Of a stretch of 51,543 bases of DNA, positions 9,349 through 18,341 are shown in pieces. A model generated the notes under the pieces. That model saw nothing but the letters and a program-made list of their open reading frames with translations. It was not told where the DNA came from and ran no database searches. Source of the DNA: CAZHFW01 sp964531675. GTDB lineage: Bacteria; Planctomycetota; Phycisphaerae; Phycisphaerales; UBA1924. Location of the stretch: the NCBI GenBank assembly GCA_964531675.1, contig CAZHFW010000026.1:1-51543 (forward strand), written 5' to 3'. Each line of letters opens with the position of its first letter. Position 1 is the stretch's first letter. A program made the position numbers and the translations under genes.

Positions 9349-10158
9349 TCAGTATGCCTCTTTCACGAACTTCCTTCCCGCGAGGCTCTTCTGGTCGTCG
9401 TAGGCCCCCTTCATGGACCGCTTGGGGAGCTTCACCTTCTCACGCTTCACGCGCTTGTACGGGATCTGATCCAGGATGTGGCGCAGGCAGTTCAGCCTGG
9501 CCCGCTTCTTGTCGTCGGAGCGCAGCACATGCCAGGGCGCGTGCTTGGTGTCGGTCGCGTCCAGCATCATGTCGCGGGCGCGCGAGTACTCGAACCACTT
9601 GCTCCGCGATGGCAGGTCCATCGGACTGAGCTTCCACTGGCGGAGCGGGTCCTCGATGCGGGCCTCGAAGCGCCGCGCCTGCTCATCGTCGCTGACCTCG
9701 AGCCAGACCTTGATCAGGGTGATGCCCGCATCGACGATGTACTTCTCAACCAGGGGACACAACTCGAGGAAACGTCGGTGCTGTTCCTTGGAGCAGAAGC
9801 CCATCACGTACTCGACGCCGGCGCGGTTGTACCACGAGCGATCAAAGATCACGACCTCCCCGGCAGCGGGGAAGTGCTGCATGTACCGCTGCATGTACAT
9901 CTGCGACTTCTCGCGATCGGTTGGAGCGGGGAGCGCGACGAGCCTGAAGACGCGCGGGCTGACGCGTTCGGTCAGGGCCTTGATGGTCCCGCCTTTGCCC
10001 GCTGCATCCCGCCCCTCGAACACGACGATGATGCGGGCGCCCTCGTGCTTGACCCACTCCTGGAGGATGCAGAGCTCTTCTTGAAGCTTGCGGAGCTCTT
10101 TGTCATACGCCTTGCGCTTGAGCTTGCTGGAGTCGTGCCCTTCGTGTGACTTGGACAT
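9349..10158 (-). CDS. ppk2: Polyphosphate kinase 2 (class I PPK2)
   Basis: PPK2 enzymes transfer phosphate between polyphosphate and nucleotides, usually in the direction of nucleoside triphosphate formation. The 269-residue length is normal for class I. The P-loop is FEGRDAAGKGGTIK (residues 48-60) and the Walker B/lid start is IFDRSWYNRAGVEYV (Asp106). Other family motifs are QMYMQRYMQHFPAAGE, KVWLEVSDDEQ and a C-terminal PWHVLRSDDKKRARLN. The ATG at 10158 has GAAGGTGA a few bases upstream. It is the first gene of a likely two-gene operon with the SulP transporter, a pairing that suggests energy or anion homeostasis; that link is inference. Confidence 0.95.
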   Translation of the reverse strand: MSKSHEGHDSSKLKRKAYDKELRKLQEELCILQEWVKHEGARIIVVFEGRDAAGKGGTIKALTERVSPRVFRLVALPAPTDREKSQMYMQRYMQHFPAAGEVVIFDRSWYNRAGVEYVMGFCSKEQHRRFLELCPLVEKYIVDAGITLIKVWLEVSDDEQARRFEARIEDPLRQWKLSPMDLPSRSKWFEYSRARDMMLDATDTKHAPWHVLRSDDKKRARLNCLRHILDQIPYKRVKREKVKLPKRSMKGAYDDQKSLAGRKFVKEAY

Positions 10159-10276
10159 CGTTCACCTTCGTGGCGGCGCGCCTCCTGCGCTTGTCGGGTT
10201 CCGATCACACCAGTATGCTGATTCTGGAGTGATCGCTCCTGCTTGACTTTACCGGCATGGATCCAAGGAGGTCCCG

Positions 10277-10600
10277 ATGAATTCCCGAACTTACCTTCTT
10301 GAAACTCGAAATCAACGACGGGACCCCCACTTTGGGAGGCGCCTGCTGGTGGGCAGCGTGCTGGCGCTGGTTTCCGCAGCCGGGCTTGTCGGGTGCGAGA
10401 ACGCCGGGCAGGGTGCGGTCTCGGGCGGCGCCATCGGCGCTTTGGGAGGCCTGGCGATCGGCTCGCTCAGCGGCGACGCGGGCAAGGGCGCCGCGATCGG
10501 CGCGATCTCCGGCGCCATTGCCGGCGGCATCATCGGCGATCAGAACAACCGCGCCGCCGAACGCCAGCGCGACATGCGCTCCCAGGGAGGCACCCAATGA
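10277..10600 (+). CDS. Glycine-zipper lipoprotein
   Basis: This is a small 107-residue protein with a strong ribosome binding site (AAGGAGG, 5 nt before the ATG). A signal sequence ends in the lipobox LVGC (Cys40). The rest is a glycine zipper of small residues spaced G-x3-G (GGAIGALGGLAIG, GAAIGAISGAIAGGIIG), as seen in outer-membrane lipoproteins of the SlyB/YMGG type, then a hydrophilic tail QNNRAAERQRD. Such segments form helical membrane hairpins in known families; the exact role is unknown. Its TGA overlaps the ATG of the next lipoprotein (ATGA), which indicates translational coupling. Confidence 0.88.
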   Translation: MNSRTYLLETRNQRRDPHFGRRLLVGSVLALVSAAGLVGCENAGQGAVSGGAIGALGGLAIGSLSGDAGKGAAIGAISGAIAGGIIGDQNNRAAERQRDMRSQGGTQ

Positions 10601-11199
10601 ACACCCGCTCTCACGCCTCGCTCGCTTCTTTCCTGGGTCTCGCACTGCTCGGCGGGTGCAGCTCAGCGCCGCGCACGCCCGATGCTGCGGTCAATCCGTC
10701 GCTGGCCAAGCTCTCGGTCCCCGCGGACGCAAAGCCCGCGGATGCGGACCGTGCTGCCCTCTCGCGCTTCGTGGGCGTCTGGAACTTCGAGGGCGTCGTG
10801 GTCGGCGCGGACAACAAGACCTCCGACGTCGCGGGCAACGCTGCAGCAGCCATCGAGAAGGAACACTTTGTCCTCCTCGAGCTGCGCCCCACCTCGGGCC
10901 AGATGGGCGGCCGCCCGGCCCGCACCGGAGGCGCAATCCTGCTCGGCTCAGAACCGGGCATCGGGCTCACCGCGACCGCCTGGGGCGACGCTTCACCCGC
11001 GGTCTCGCGCATGACCGGCACCACGCGTCTGGGAGGCGGCATCTTCTCGTTCAGCGAGCTCCGCACCCCGACCAACACGCCCCGGATCTCGCTCACCATC
11101 ACCTTTGAGAACAACGACCGCTGGGTCGCGGTGGTGAACGACGTTTCGAGGTCGGCCAAGCCCATGCTGGCGCGCTACACGTTCACGCGCGCGAAGTGA
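10597..11199 (+). CDS. Small lipoprotein, probable DUF1579-like beta-barrel
   Basis: This 200-residue protein starts at the ATG overlapping the preceding stop codon. The signal peptide ends in LLGGC (Cys21). The mature part contains LSRFVGVWNFEGVVVGADNK, and later alternating short beta segments (HFVLLELRPTS, GAILLGSEPGIGLTATAWGD, WVAVVNDVSRSAKPM). A W-x-G start of this kind followed by about eight strands resembles DUF1579/THAP4-like calycin proteins that gauge ligand or substrate turnover, but the match is by eye and weak. It is coupled to the glycine-zipper lipoprotein gene, and a hairpin terminator follows immediately. Confidence 0.75.
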   Translation: MNTRSHASLASFLGLALLGGCSSAPRTPDAAVNPSLAKLSVPADAKPADADRAALSRFVGVWNFEGVVVGADNKTSDVAGNAAAAIEKEHFVLLELRPTSGQMGGRPARTGGAILLGSEPGIGLTATAWGDASPAVSRMTGTTRLGGGIFSFSELRTPTNTPRISLTITFENNDRWVAVVNDVSRSAKPMLARYTFTRAK

Positions 11200-11200
11200 C

Positions 11201-11229
11201 GCCACGCTAGTCGAGCGTGGCCTTCTTCT
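11201..11229 (+). terminator. Hairpin terminator of the lipoprotein pair
   Basis: The stem GCCACGCT / AGCGTGGC (11201-11208 and 11214-11221) is a perfect 8 bp around the loop AGTCG and is followed by CTTCTTCT. It lies 1 bp after the plus-strand stop. It overlaps the last codons of the convergent minus-strand gene, whose stop codon is in the stem-loop. The T-tract is interrupted, so it is probably moderate in strength. Confidence 0.55.
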
Positions 11230-12910
11230 GATGAATCACCGGCTCGCCCCGGTCGTTGAGGACGCGCGCAATCCCGCTCCCCTCCACGCCGCTGAGCCTG
11301 ATGGTGATCAGGTGGCGGAGCCTGACCCCCGGCGCTTCCGGGGCTTCGATTGCACGCGCAGCAACGATCGGCGCCTGCTTGAAGACGCAGTACACGCCCA
11401 CGCCAAGGGCGTCGTGCGCACGCACATGGTCGGCGACCTTGTACGACGCGAAGCCGGTCTGTCCTTGGTTTGACCAGGCCTGCGCGCTGGGCGGGTCGTA
11501 GGGCATTTCCGACTGGTAGAAGAAGACGCGCCCGCGCTGGCCGTTCCAGATGGTCTGGTATTCGTGCTGGTGCTCGACGAAGAGGCCGTAGACCGTGACG
11601 TCGTCCCCGTCGGTGATTAGGCCGTTGCGGTTGAAGTTCACATCCCAGAGCGCGCCCGAGCCGTGGTCGGCGCGCCAGAGCCAGAGGTTGTCACCGATGA
11701 CGCCCGAGGCCCGGATGCGGAGCATCGCGTCGGCCTTCCCGGAGGCCGCACCACCCACCCGGCAGAAGACGTCCGAGAGCACGATCGGGTCGTCCAGTTG
11801 CGCGCGCACGTCGACGGCTGGCGCGCCGGTCCCGACCTCCATGAGCACGGGGGACTGGACCTCCCCCGCTTCGATGAGCACGCTGGCGATGTGCACGCCG
11901 GGAACTTCGGCCACCGAGAGCGCCGTGACGCCGCGCTCGGCGATCAAGGTTGGATAGCCAAGGCCAAGGACGATGGTGCCGGGCCTGGCCACCCGAATCG
12001 GGGCCTGGAGCCGGTAGATCCCGGGCGTGAGCAGGAGATGCTTGCCTTGCGCGAGGGCCGCGTTGATGGATGCCGCGTCGTCCCGGTCAGCGCGGGCGAT
12101 GTGGAAGGACTCGATGGGGAGTGCAGCGGGCCCCGGATCGTCCCAGGCGACGCCTTGATGCTCGCGTCGAAGTTCAGGCCTGGCCACGAGATACCGCCCT
12201 TGCTCATCCACGAAGAGGAAGGGCTTCTCGCGGATGACGGGGGTCTTCTCCACGACGCTATATGGAAGATCGGGCCAGGCGCCGGCGGGCGGGTTGACCG
12301 CACCCACGAAGACCATGTTCCAGTTGCCACCCTTCCAGCGCCCCCAGTCGGTGTTGCGGGAGAGCCACTGCTGCTGGGAGCCCGAGTCGACGGTGCCATC
12401 GACGCGGGTGTTGGCGATGAACCCGCCACTGGACCATCCGCCGTCGGAGAGGTTGAGATCGCCCAGCACGTGTACGCGGCGCATGGAGACGCCTTGGGAG
12501 ACCGCCCAGATGTTGGGCTTCTCCGGCATCTCCGGCTGCACGGAGAGATTCTCAACGCAGCGCCAGAAGTTGCAGGTGGCGTTGCCTTTGCGCCACTCCG
12601 CGGTGGACCGGACAGCACCACGGATCCGGACATCATCGGGAAGCTTCCCCAAGCCCGCGACATGGGTGTAGAAGCCGACGCGCACATCCGCCTGATAGAC
12701 GCCGGGTTTGAAGAGCAGGGCGAAACGCCCCGTCCCGAACTCGGAGGCTTCCTGCTGCGCGAAGACCGCGTTGAGCTTCTCCTGGAGCCCGGGGGTTGAG
12801 GGATCAAAGACGAGGACGCTTGGGCCGAAGTCGGGGTCCTGGGCCATGGCGGGGGTCCCGGCAAGGAGGGCAGCGAGCAGGAGGGCTTGGAGCGGTCGCG
12901 GAGCGTGCAT
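11207..12910 (-). CDS. Secreted right-handed beta-helix protein (pectate-lyase/GH55-like fold)
   Basis: I place the start at 12910 (567 aa), because MHAPRPLQALLLAALLAG followed by TPAMA-Q is a clear signal peptide; an in-frame ATG at 12982 would bury it. Diagnostic stretches are FGTGRFALLFKPGVYQ, VGFYTHVAGLG, NATCNFWRCVENLSV and WSSGGFIANTRVDG, then SGSQQQWLSRN, VNFNRNGLITDGDDVTVYGL and FYQSEMPYDPP. I recognise these from a secreted family common in actinomycetes and fungi, often carrying uninformative names (adenylyl cyclase, coagulation factor 5/8 type protein), with a pectin-lyase-like double-helix architecture. A glycan-active role is plausible but unproven. The gene is convergent with the lipoprotein pair, 7 bp away. 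Confidence 0.82.
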   Translation of the reverse strand: MHAPRPLQALLLAALLAGTPAMAQDPDFGPSVLVFDPSTPGLQEKLNAVFAQQEASEFGTGRFALLFKPGVYQADVRVGFYTHVAGLGKLPDDVRIRGAVRSTAEWRKGNATCNFWRCVENLSVQPEMPEKPNIWAVSQGVSMRRVHVLGDLNLSDGGWSSGGFIANTRVDGTVDSGSQQQWLSRNTDWGRWKGGNWNMVFVGAVNPPAGAWPDLPYSVVEKTPVIREKPFLFVDEQGRYLVARPELRREHQGVAWDDPGPAALPIESFHIARADRDDAASINAALAQGKHLLLTPGIYRLQAPIRVARPGTIVLGLGYPTLIAERGVTALSVAEVPGVHIASVLIEAGEVQSPVLMEVGTGAPAVDVRAQLDDPIVLSDVFCRVGGAASGKADAMLRIRASGVIGDNLWLWRADHGSGALWDVNFNRNGLITDGDDVTVYGLFVEHQHEYQTIWNGQRGRVFFYQSEMPYDPPSAQAWSNQGQTGFASYKVADHVRAHDALGVGVYCVFKQAPIVAARAIEAPEAPGVRLRHLITIRLSGVEGSGIARVLNDRGEPVIHQKKATLD

Positions 12911-13017
12911 GTGGGAGTTGTATCCGATGGATGAGCAGCACCCTTTCAAAGACCGAATACAGGAGCGTTCGGGGTCTTTCACCCCGGGAAGGGTGACCCG
13001 CCGATACCACCTCCCGT

Positions 13018-16000
13018 ATGCGCACGAATGGCCGTAAGTCGGGAGCCAAGGGCAAGGACTCGGGCTCGTCTGGATCTTCCTCGATTGGTGGAGCGCTCCG
13101 CGCGAGCATCCTCCGCAAGATCATCATTGCGGTGATGCTGACGGTGTGGGCGTTCGTGTTTGCGAGCCTGATCGGCTTTGATCGGGCGGACCCGCCGAGC
13201 CATGTGGTTTGGCCGCACAACGACCCGGTGGCCAACTGGTGCGGGCCGGTGGGCGCGTCGATCGCGTACGTGCTGCTCAAGTACCTGGGCTATGGCGCGT
13301 TCGTGATGGCGGGCCTGGCGGGGATCGGCGTGCTGTCGGCGGCGACGGGGCAGATCGTCCGTCACCCGGTCACGCGGGCGCTGGGCATCATCATGATGAC
13401 GGTGGCGGCGTCGGGCATTCAGGCGCTGCTGTTCCCCAAGAGCGGCCCGTTCCCGGACACGCCGGGCGGCATGATCGGCATGGTGGGCTCGCGCGAGCTC
13501 TGGGAGCGTTTTGGAACGCTCGGCTCGCTGCTGTGGATGATGGCCATCGCGTTCGTGGGCGCGGTGGTGGCGATGGATGAATGGATCAGCTGGGCGCTGG
13601 GCTGGACCTGGCGCTGGACGCGTGAGAAGGCGGTGCCGGCGGCGTCGAGCGCGACGCGCGCGACGGCCAGCGTGGCGGCAGCGGCGGCTTCGGGCGCCGG
13701 TCGCGGGACGGGCAAGGCGGTCAAGTCCGCCGGCGGCGGCCTGTTCGCGGCTCTGGCGGGCATGTTCTCCGGACACAAGCCCGTTGAAGTCCGCGTGAAC
13801 GACGTGGACGACGACACCCCCGAGGCGGCCAAGGACGTCTCCCGTCCCCGCATGTTCGGCAAGGGCGCCAGCGCCAAGCCCGCGGGCAAGAGCGCGGTGA
13901 TCGACGAGGACGAGGAGGCAGCCGAAGACGCCGAGCTCGAGGACGCGATCGAGGACGAGGTCGACGAGCAGGCCGAGGAGGACACCGAGGAGCGCGTCGT
14001 CGTCGACGAGGACGAGGACCAGGAGCTCTTCGGCGGCGCCGACGAGGACGACGAAGAGGAAGAGGAACCCAAGGCTGCCAAGGGCAAGAAGGGCAAGGCT
14101 CCCGCCAAGCCCATCCCGGTGCAGACCTCCAAGGCGGCTCCGGCGCCGATCGTCGCCGAGGACGAAGAGGACCACCATGTGCCTGGCGCGCCCCAGGTGT
14201 TCGACGCCGACGCGCTGCGTGACAAGATCTCCAAGCTTCCGATCGCGTTCGGCCAGCAGAACAAGCAGGTCGCGACCCAGGCGGACCTGGACAACCTGCA
14301 GAACGCTTCTCCCAACGAGGACAACTACAAGTTCCCCTCGCTCGAGATCCTGGAGAACCCCGAGGAGAACTTCACGCAGAGGCTCGAGCAGTACGTGCGC
14401 GAGCAGGCGGTGGCGCTGGAGGCGGCGCTGCAGCAGTACCACATCGATGGCGAGGTGGAGAGCATCGAGTCGGGCCCGGTGATCACGGCGTACAACGTCA
14501 AGCTCGCGCCGGGGACCAAGGTCGCGGCGCTGCAGGCGGTCGCCAGCGACGTGGCCCGCGCCCTCAAGGCGGTGAACATCCGCATCGTCGCCAACCAGGC
14601 GGGACGCGACACGATCGCGGTCGAGGTGCCCAACGCTCAGAAGGAGAAGGTCCGCCTCAAGGAGCTCATGGGCAACGCGGAGCGCTATCAGAAGATGCGG
14701 CTCCCGCTGTTCCTGGGCAAGGATGCGGGCGGGCAGCCTCTGATCGAGGACCTGACCAAGATGCCGCACATGCTCATCGCCGGCACGACCGGCTCGGGCA
14801 AGTCGGTGTGCATGAACACGATCATCATGGGCTTCCTGTACACCAAGAAGCCCAGCGAGCTGAAGCTCGTCCTGGTCGACCCCAAGATGGTCGAGATGTC
14901 GCAGTTCAAGGACATCCCGCACCTGATGTGCCCCGTGGTGACGGAGATGGGCAAGGCCGCGGCGATCCTGGAGTGGGCGTGCTCGAAGATGGACGAGCGG
15001 TACTCGCTGCTCTCCGAAGCGGGCTGCCGGGACATCGTGAGCTACAACGAGCTGCCTTGGGACGAGCTCAAGGAGCGTCTGGGCGTCACCCCCGAGGAAG
15101 AGCACAAGGTGCCGCGCAAGCTCCCCTACATGGTGTTCATCATCGACGAGCTGGCGGACCTGATGATGACAGCCAAGGAGGTCGAGTCGCACATCATCCG
15201 CATCGCGCAGAAGGCGCGTGCGGTGGGCATCCACCTGATCCTGGCGACCCAGCGCCCGCAGGCCAACGTCGTGACGGGTCTGATCAAGGGCAACATGCCC
15301 GCGCGTATCTGCTTCAAGGTCGCGTCGGGCCTGGACTCGCGCATCGTCCTGGACCAGAAGGGCGGCGAGCTCCTGCTCGGGCAGGGCGACATGCTCTACA
15401 TGTCGGCCAGCTCGCACAAGCTGGCCCGCTGCCAGGGCACGCTGGTGGACGACAAGGAGATCCGCAACGTCGTGAAGTTCATGCGTGAAGTGGCCAGCCC
15501 GAGCTTCGAGCGTCAGCTGGTCTCGATCCGCAAGGTCAATGCGGATGAGGAGCGTCTGCTCGCAACGCAGAACAACTCCTCGGCGAGCCTGCAGGCCGCT
15601 CAGGAAGATCCGCTGTTCTTCCGCGCGGTGGACATCTGCATCGAGACCCGTCGCGGCAGCGTGTCCCTGCTCCAGCGTCGTCTGGCGATCGGTTACACCC
15701 GCGCCAGCCGCCTGATCGATCTGATGGGCATCGCGGGGATCATCTCCGACCACAAGGGATCGGTGGCCCGCGACGTGCTCGTCGGGGCCGACGAGTGGGA
15801 GGCGATGAAGCAGTTTGCGGCCAAGGAGGCGGCGGCGACCGGCAAGAAGATCAGCTTCGACGGGTCCGATCCGGACCAGCAGGCGTTGTTCGCCGAGCCC
15901 AAGCCCGTCGAGGTTCAGGCGACCGAGACGTCCGAAACTCAGGAGGACTCGGAAGCCCTGGCCTCCGAGCCTGTGGCGGCCGAGGCGGGAGAGTCCGAGG

Positions 16001-16071
16001 ACGCCGGGGAAACCGAGGATGCGGAGGACGCGCCCTTCGAGGCGACCGACGAAGCGTCCAAGGACCGCTGA
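13018..16071 (+). CDS. ftsK: FtsK/SpoIIIE family DNA translocase
   Basis: This is a septal DNA pump for chromosome segregation, 1017 residues. The N-terminal ~185 residues hold about four membrane segments (near 34-54, 80-108, 121-137 and 162-182). A highly acidic low-complexity linker spans about 260-395 (runs such as DEDDEEEEE). The alpha/beta motor follows, with Walker A GTTGSGKS (589-596), Walker B YMVFIIDELADLMM and ILATQRPQANVVTG. A gamma winged-helix domain starts near 863 (DPLFFRAVDICIETRRGS, LLQRRLAIGYTRAS), so sequence-directed loading is likely. Another ~90 acidic residues follow the gamma domain, which is unusual. The ATG has no good Shine-Dalgarno sequence. A strong terminator follows. 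Confidence 0.97.
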   Translation: MRTNGRKSGAKGKDSGSSGSSSIGGALRASILRKIIIAVMLTVWAFVFASLIGFDRADPPSHVVWPHNDPVANWCGPVGASIAYVLLKYLGYGAFVMAGLAGIGVLSAATGQIVRHPVTRALGIIMMTVAASGIQALLFPKSGPFPDTPGGMIGMVGSRELWERFGTLGSLLWMMAIAFVGAVVAMDEWISWALGWTWRWTREKAVPAASSATRATASVAAAAASGAGRGTGKAVKSAGGGLFAALAGMFSGHKPVEVRVNDVDDDTPEAAKDVSRPRMFGKGASAKPAGKSAVIDEDEEAAEDAELEDAIEDEVDEQAEEDTEERVVVDEDEDQELFGGADEDDEEEEEPKAAKGKKGKAPAKPIPVQTSKAAPAPIVAEDEEDHHVPGAPQVFDADALRDKISKLPIAFGQQNKQVATQADLDNLQNASPNEDNYKFPSLEILENPEENFTQRLEQYVREQAVALEAALQQYHIDGEVESIESGPVITAYNVKLAPGTKVAALQAVASDVARALKAVNIRIVANQAGRDTIAVEVPNAQKEKVRLKELMGNAERYQKMRLPLFLGKDAGGQPLIEDLTKMPHMLIAGTTGSGKSVCMNTIIMGFLYTKKPSELKLVLVDPKMVEMSQFKDIPHLMCPVVTEMGKAAAILEWACSKMDERYSLLSEAGCRDIVSYNELPWDELKERLGVTPEEEHKVPRKLPYMVFIIDELADLMMTAKEVESHIIRIAQKARAVGIHLILATQRPQANVVTGLIKGNMPARICFKVASGLDSRIVLDQKGGELLLGQGDMLYMSASSHKLARCQGTLVDDKEIRNVVKFMREVASPSFERQLVSIRKVNADEERLLATQNNSSASLQAAQEDPLFFRAVDICIETRRGSVSLLQRRLAIGYTRASRLIDLMGIAGIISDHKGSVARDVLVGADEWEAMKQFAAKEAAATGKKISFDGSDPDQQALFAEPKPVEVQATETSETQEDSEALASEPVAAEAGESEDAGETEDAEDAPFEATDEASKDR

Positions 16072-16379
16072 ACCGGCAGGTCCCGTGAACGGTGAAATTT
16101 CGAACAGGGCCCGGCCTCCAAGCCGGGCCTTTTTCTTGGTTCGCGGGAGCCGCTCGCTTGGAGAGGCCGGGCACCGCCGGGCCACTTGAGCGTCCAACAC
16201 TGTGCTGCCCCGGGGGAACCGCGGTGGAGGGTCTAAACTAGGCCCTCTGGTTTGACCGGAGGCTCCGCCCGCGTGGGGTGGTGAAAGGGCGGCCTCGTGG
16301 CTGCCAATCACATCTTCTTTGCGTCTGCATGTCCCGCGGGGCGCTGAGCCCTGCCTCTTCGAAGTAAAGGAATTGCTGC
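16072..16379 (+). other. Intergenic region between ftsK and an exported-protein gene
   Basis: This 308-bp gap holds the ftsK terminator in its first 65 bp. The rest has no credible ORF. The last 25 bp contain AAAGGA about 9 nt before the downstream ATG, a usable ribosome binding site. I could not assign a promoter. Confidence 0.6.
16108..16134 (+). terminator. Rho-independent terminator after ftsK
   Basis: The stem GGCCCGGC / GCCGGGCC (16108-16115 and 16122-16129), with the 6-nt loop CTCCAA, is perfect and is followed directly by five T residues. It lies 37 bp after the ftsK stop. Confidence 0.9.
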
Positions 16380-18200
16380 ATGTTTGCCAACGCCCGCCCG
16401 CTCGCCAAACGCTGTCTGTCCGCTGCCATGCTGTTCGCGCTGGCGGGTCTGGCTCAGGCTGAACTTCCCCCGGCTCTGGATCGCACGCCCGCGACGGCGC
16501 AGGTGACGGTGGCGGTCAAGAACGTGGGCCAGCTCGACACCCGCCTCAAGGGCCTGATGACCAGCCTCGGCGCCGACCAGGCCGAGCTTGGCGTGATGGG
16601 CCAGCTCATCAGCCTGCCCGGTCTGAACAAGGACGGTTCGGCGGCGATCTCCATCACCCAGCCTCCGGCGGATCCGAACAAGAACGCGCCGGGAGCGGCC
16701 GAGGGCGGGCACGAGAAGCCCCACATGGTCGCGATCCTGCCTGTCTCGGACTACGCGGGCTTCCTCAAGGGCCTGGGCACGGTCGAAGGCCAGAAGCTGA
16801 CGCTCAACGACGAGCTCGGCGGGCGCACGTACTACGTCAAGGACATCGGCGGCGGCTTTGCGGCCATGGCCCAGTCGGAAGATGAGCTCAAGGGCTTTGA
16901 AGGCAAGGCGGGCAACAAGGCGGCGCAGGAGAAGCTCCTGGGCAAGGTCGGCTCGCAGATCAGCGATTCGTCCGACGCGATCGTGATCGCCAACATCGAC
17001 AGCCTCCGCCCCATGCTCGAGGAAGGCCTCAAGGGCATGCGCGAGCAGACCGAGATGATGGTGCAGATGGCCGGCCCGCAGGGCGAGCAGCTCAAGGGCC
17101 AGCTCGAGATGATGCAGGGCGCCGCCGACTCGTTCCTGAAGGACGCCTCGGTGGGCATCATGGGCCTGGGCATCAACGACAGCGGCGTGTCGATGGACTT
17201 TGGCGCGCAGTTCAAGGAAGGCACCGAGTGCGCCAAGATGTTCAACGCCAAGGGCGACACCGGCGCGGTGCTCACCAAGCTCCCCACCCAGCCCTACTAC
17301 TTCGCCTTCGCGGGCGACTTCTCCAACCCGGGGATCAAGCAGCTCTTCCGCGACGCCTTGGCCAAGCAGCAGGCGGCGGCCAACAAGGACGGCAAGCTCG
17401 ATGACGGCACGCTCGCGATGATCGTCCGCAACATCGATCACCTCAACACCTTCGGCATGGTCATGGGCGCCAGCCCCGCCGGCCTGATGGGCGGCCTGTT
17501 CGCCAACACCACCTACTACGCGGGCACCACCAAGCCCGCGGACTTCGTCGCGAGCCAGAAGGCCACGATGGAGGCCCTCAACGACAAGACCATGGAGGGC
17601 ATCACCTACAAGACCACCTACACCGCCGGCGCCACCACGGTCGAGAACGTCAAGGCCGACCAGTGGTCCATGCAGATGAACGTCGACCCCAACAACCCCG
17701 CTGCGATGCAGATCCAGCAGATGCAGTCCATGCTCTTTGGCATGGGCGGGCTCTCGGGCTACATCGCTCCGGTGGACAACGGCGTCGTCTCGATCATGAG
17801 CCAGAACACCCCCCTGCTCACCTCGGCCATCAAGGCGGCCAAGGAAGGCAAGGGCCTGGGTGACGACGCGCTGCTCAAGGACGCCCAGAAGAACCTCCCC
17901 GAAGGCCGTTCTTTCGAGGGGTACGTCGGCGTCAAGGCGCTGATCGACACCGCCTCGGGCTTCATGGCCATGATGGGCGGCGGGACGGCGTATCAGACCC
18001 CGCCTCAGGTCGCGCCGATCGCCATGGGCGGCACCACCAGCGACGGCGGTCTCCGCATGAAGGTCTTCGTGCCTTCCTCTACCATGAAGACCATCGGCGA
18101 CTTCGGCAAGAGCTTCCAGGGCATGATGGGCGAGGACGGCGGCGACGCCCCCGCGGGCGCCCCCGAGAACAAGGAAAAGGGCAAGGCTCCCCGCTTCTGA
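16380..18200 (+). CDS. Unrecognised exported protein
   Basis: I do not recognise a named family. The 606-residue product has a clear signal peptide (MLFALAGLAQA, cleavage after Ala27). The mature protein is long and soluble-looking, rich in Lys, Asp, Gly and Met, with many GLG, MMG and KG turns. An early segment (TAQVTVAVKNVGQLDTRLKG) and later ones (SDAIVIANIDSLRPMLEEG, QPYYFAFAGDFSNPGIKQLF) suggest repeated alpha/beta units. This resembles secreted planctomycete proteins in the DUF3352-like style, which is a weak impression only. The C-terminus ends in charged residues with no sorting tail. The start is supported by AAAGGA upstream. It is flanked by terminators on both sides, so it is probably transcribed alone. 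Confidence 0.85.
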   Translation: MFANARPLAKRCLSAAMLFALAGLAQAELPPALDRTPATAQVTVAVKNVGQLDTRLKGLMTSLGADQAELGVMGQLISLPGLNKDGSAAISITQPPADPNKNAPGAAEGGHEKPHMVAILPVSDYAGFLKGLGTVEGQKLTLNDELGGRTYYVKDIGGGFAAMAQSEDELKGFEGKAGNKAAQEKLLGKVGSQISDSSDAIVIANIDSLRPMLEEGLKGMREQTEMMVQMAGPQGEQLKGQLEMMQGAADSFLKDASVGIMGLGINDSGVSMDFGAQFKEGTECAKMFNAKGDTGAVLTKLPTQPYYFAFAGDFSNPGIKQLFRDALAKQQAAANKDGKLDDGTLAMIVRNIDHLNTFGMVMGASPAGLMGGLFANTTYYAGTTKPADFVASQKATMEALNDKTMEGITYKTTYTAGATTVENVKADQWSMQMNVDPNNPAAMQIQQMQSMLFGMGGLSGYIAPVDNGVVSIMSQNTPLLTSAIKAAKEGKGLGDDALLKDAQKNLPEGRSFEGYVGVKALIDTASGFMAMMGGGTAYQTPPQVAPIAMGGTTSDGGLRMKVFVPSSTMKTIGDFGKSFQGMMGEDGGDAPAGAPENKEKGKAPRF

Positions 18201-18206
18201 TCCCGG

Positions 18207-18250
18207 CCTGAATTTGGCCTGATTCTGGCCTGATTTGGGTCTGATCCCAA
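18207..18250. repeat. Four tandem 11-bp repeats in the 3' region of the exported-protein gene
   Basis: Four consecutive 11-mers (CCTGAATTTGG, CCTGATTCTGG, CCTGATTTGGG, TCTGATCCCAA) start 7 bp after the stop codon and end just before the terminator. The first three share CCTGA and a T-rich centre; the fourth is degenerate. The unit length equals about one helical turn. Confidence 0.75.
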
Positions 18251-18261
18251 GCCTCAACACG

Positions 18262-18297
18262 ACGGGCCGTCCCTTGCGGGGCGGCCCGTTCTCTTTG
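18262..18297 (+). terminator. Rho-independent terminator
   Basis: A 12-bp stem (18262-18273 with 18278-18289, one T-G wobble, loop TTGC) is followed by TCTCTTT. It ends the transcript of the exported-protein gene. Confidence 0.85.
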
Positions 18298-18341
18298 CAT
18301 CCGGGACCGTTTGGTCCCGATACGATGGCTTGGGAGGCCCC

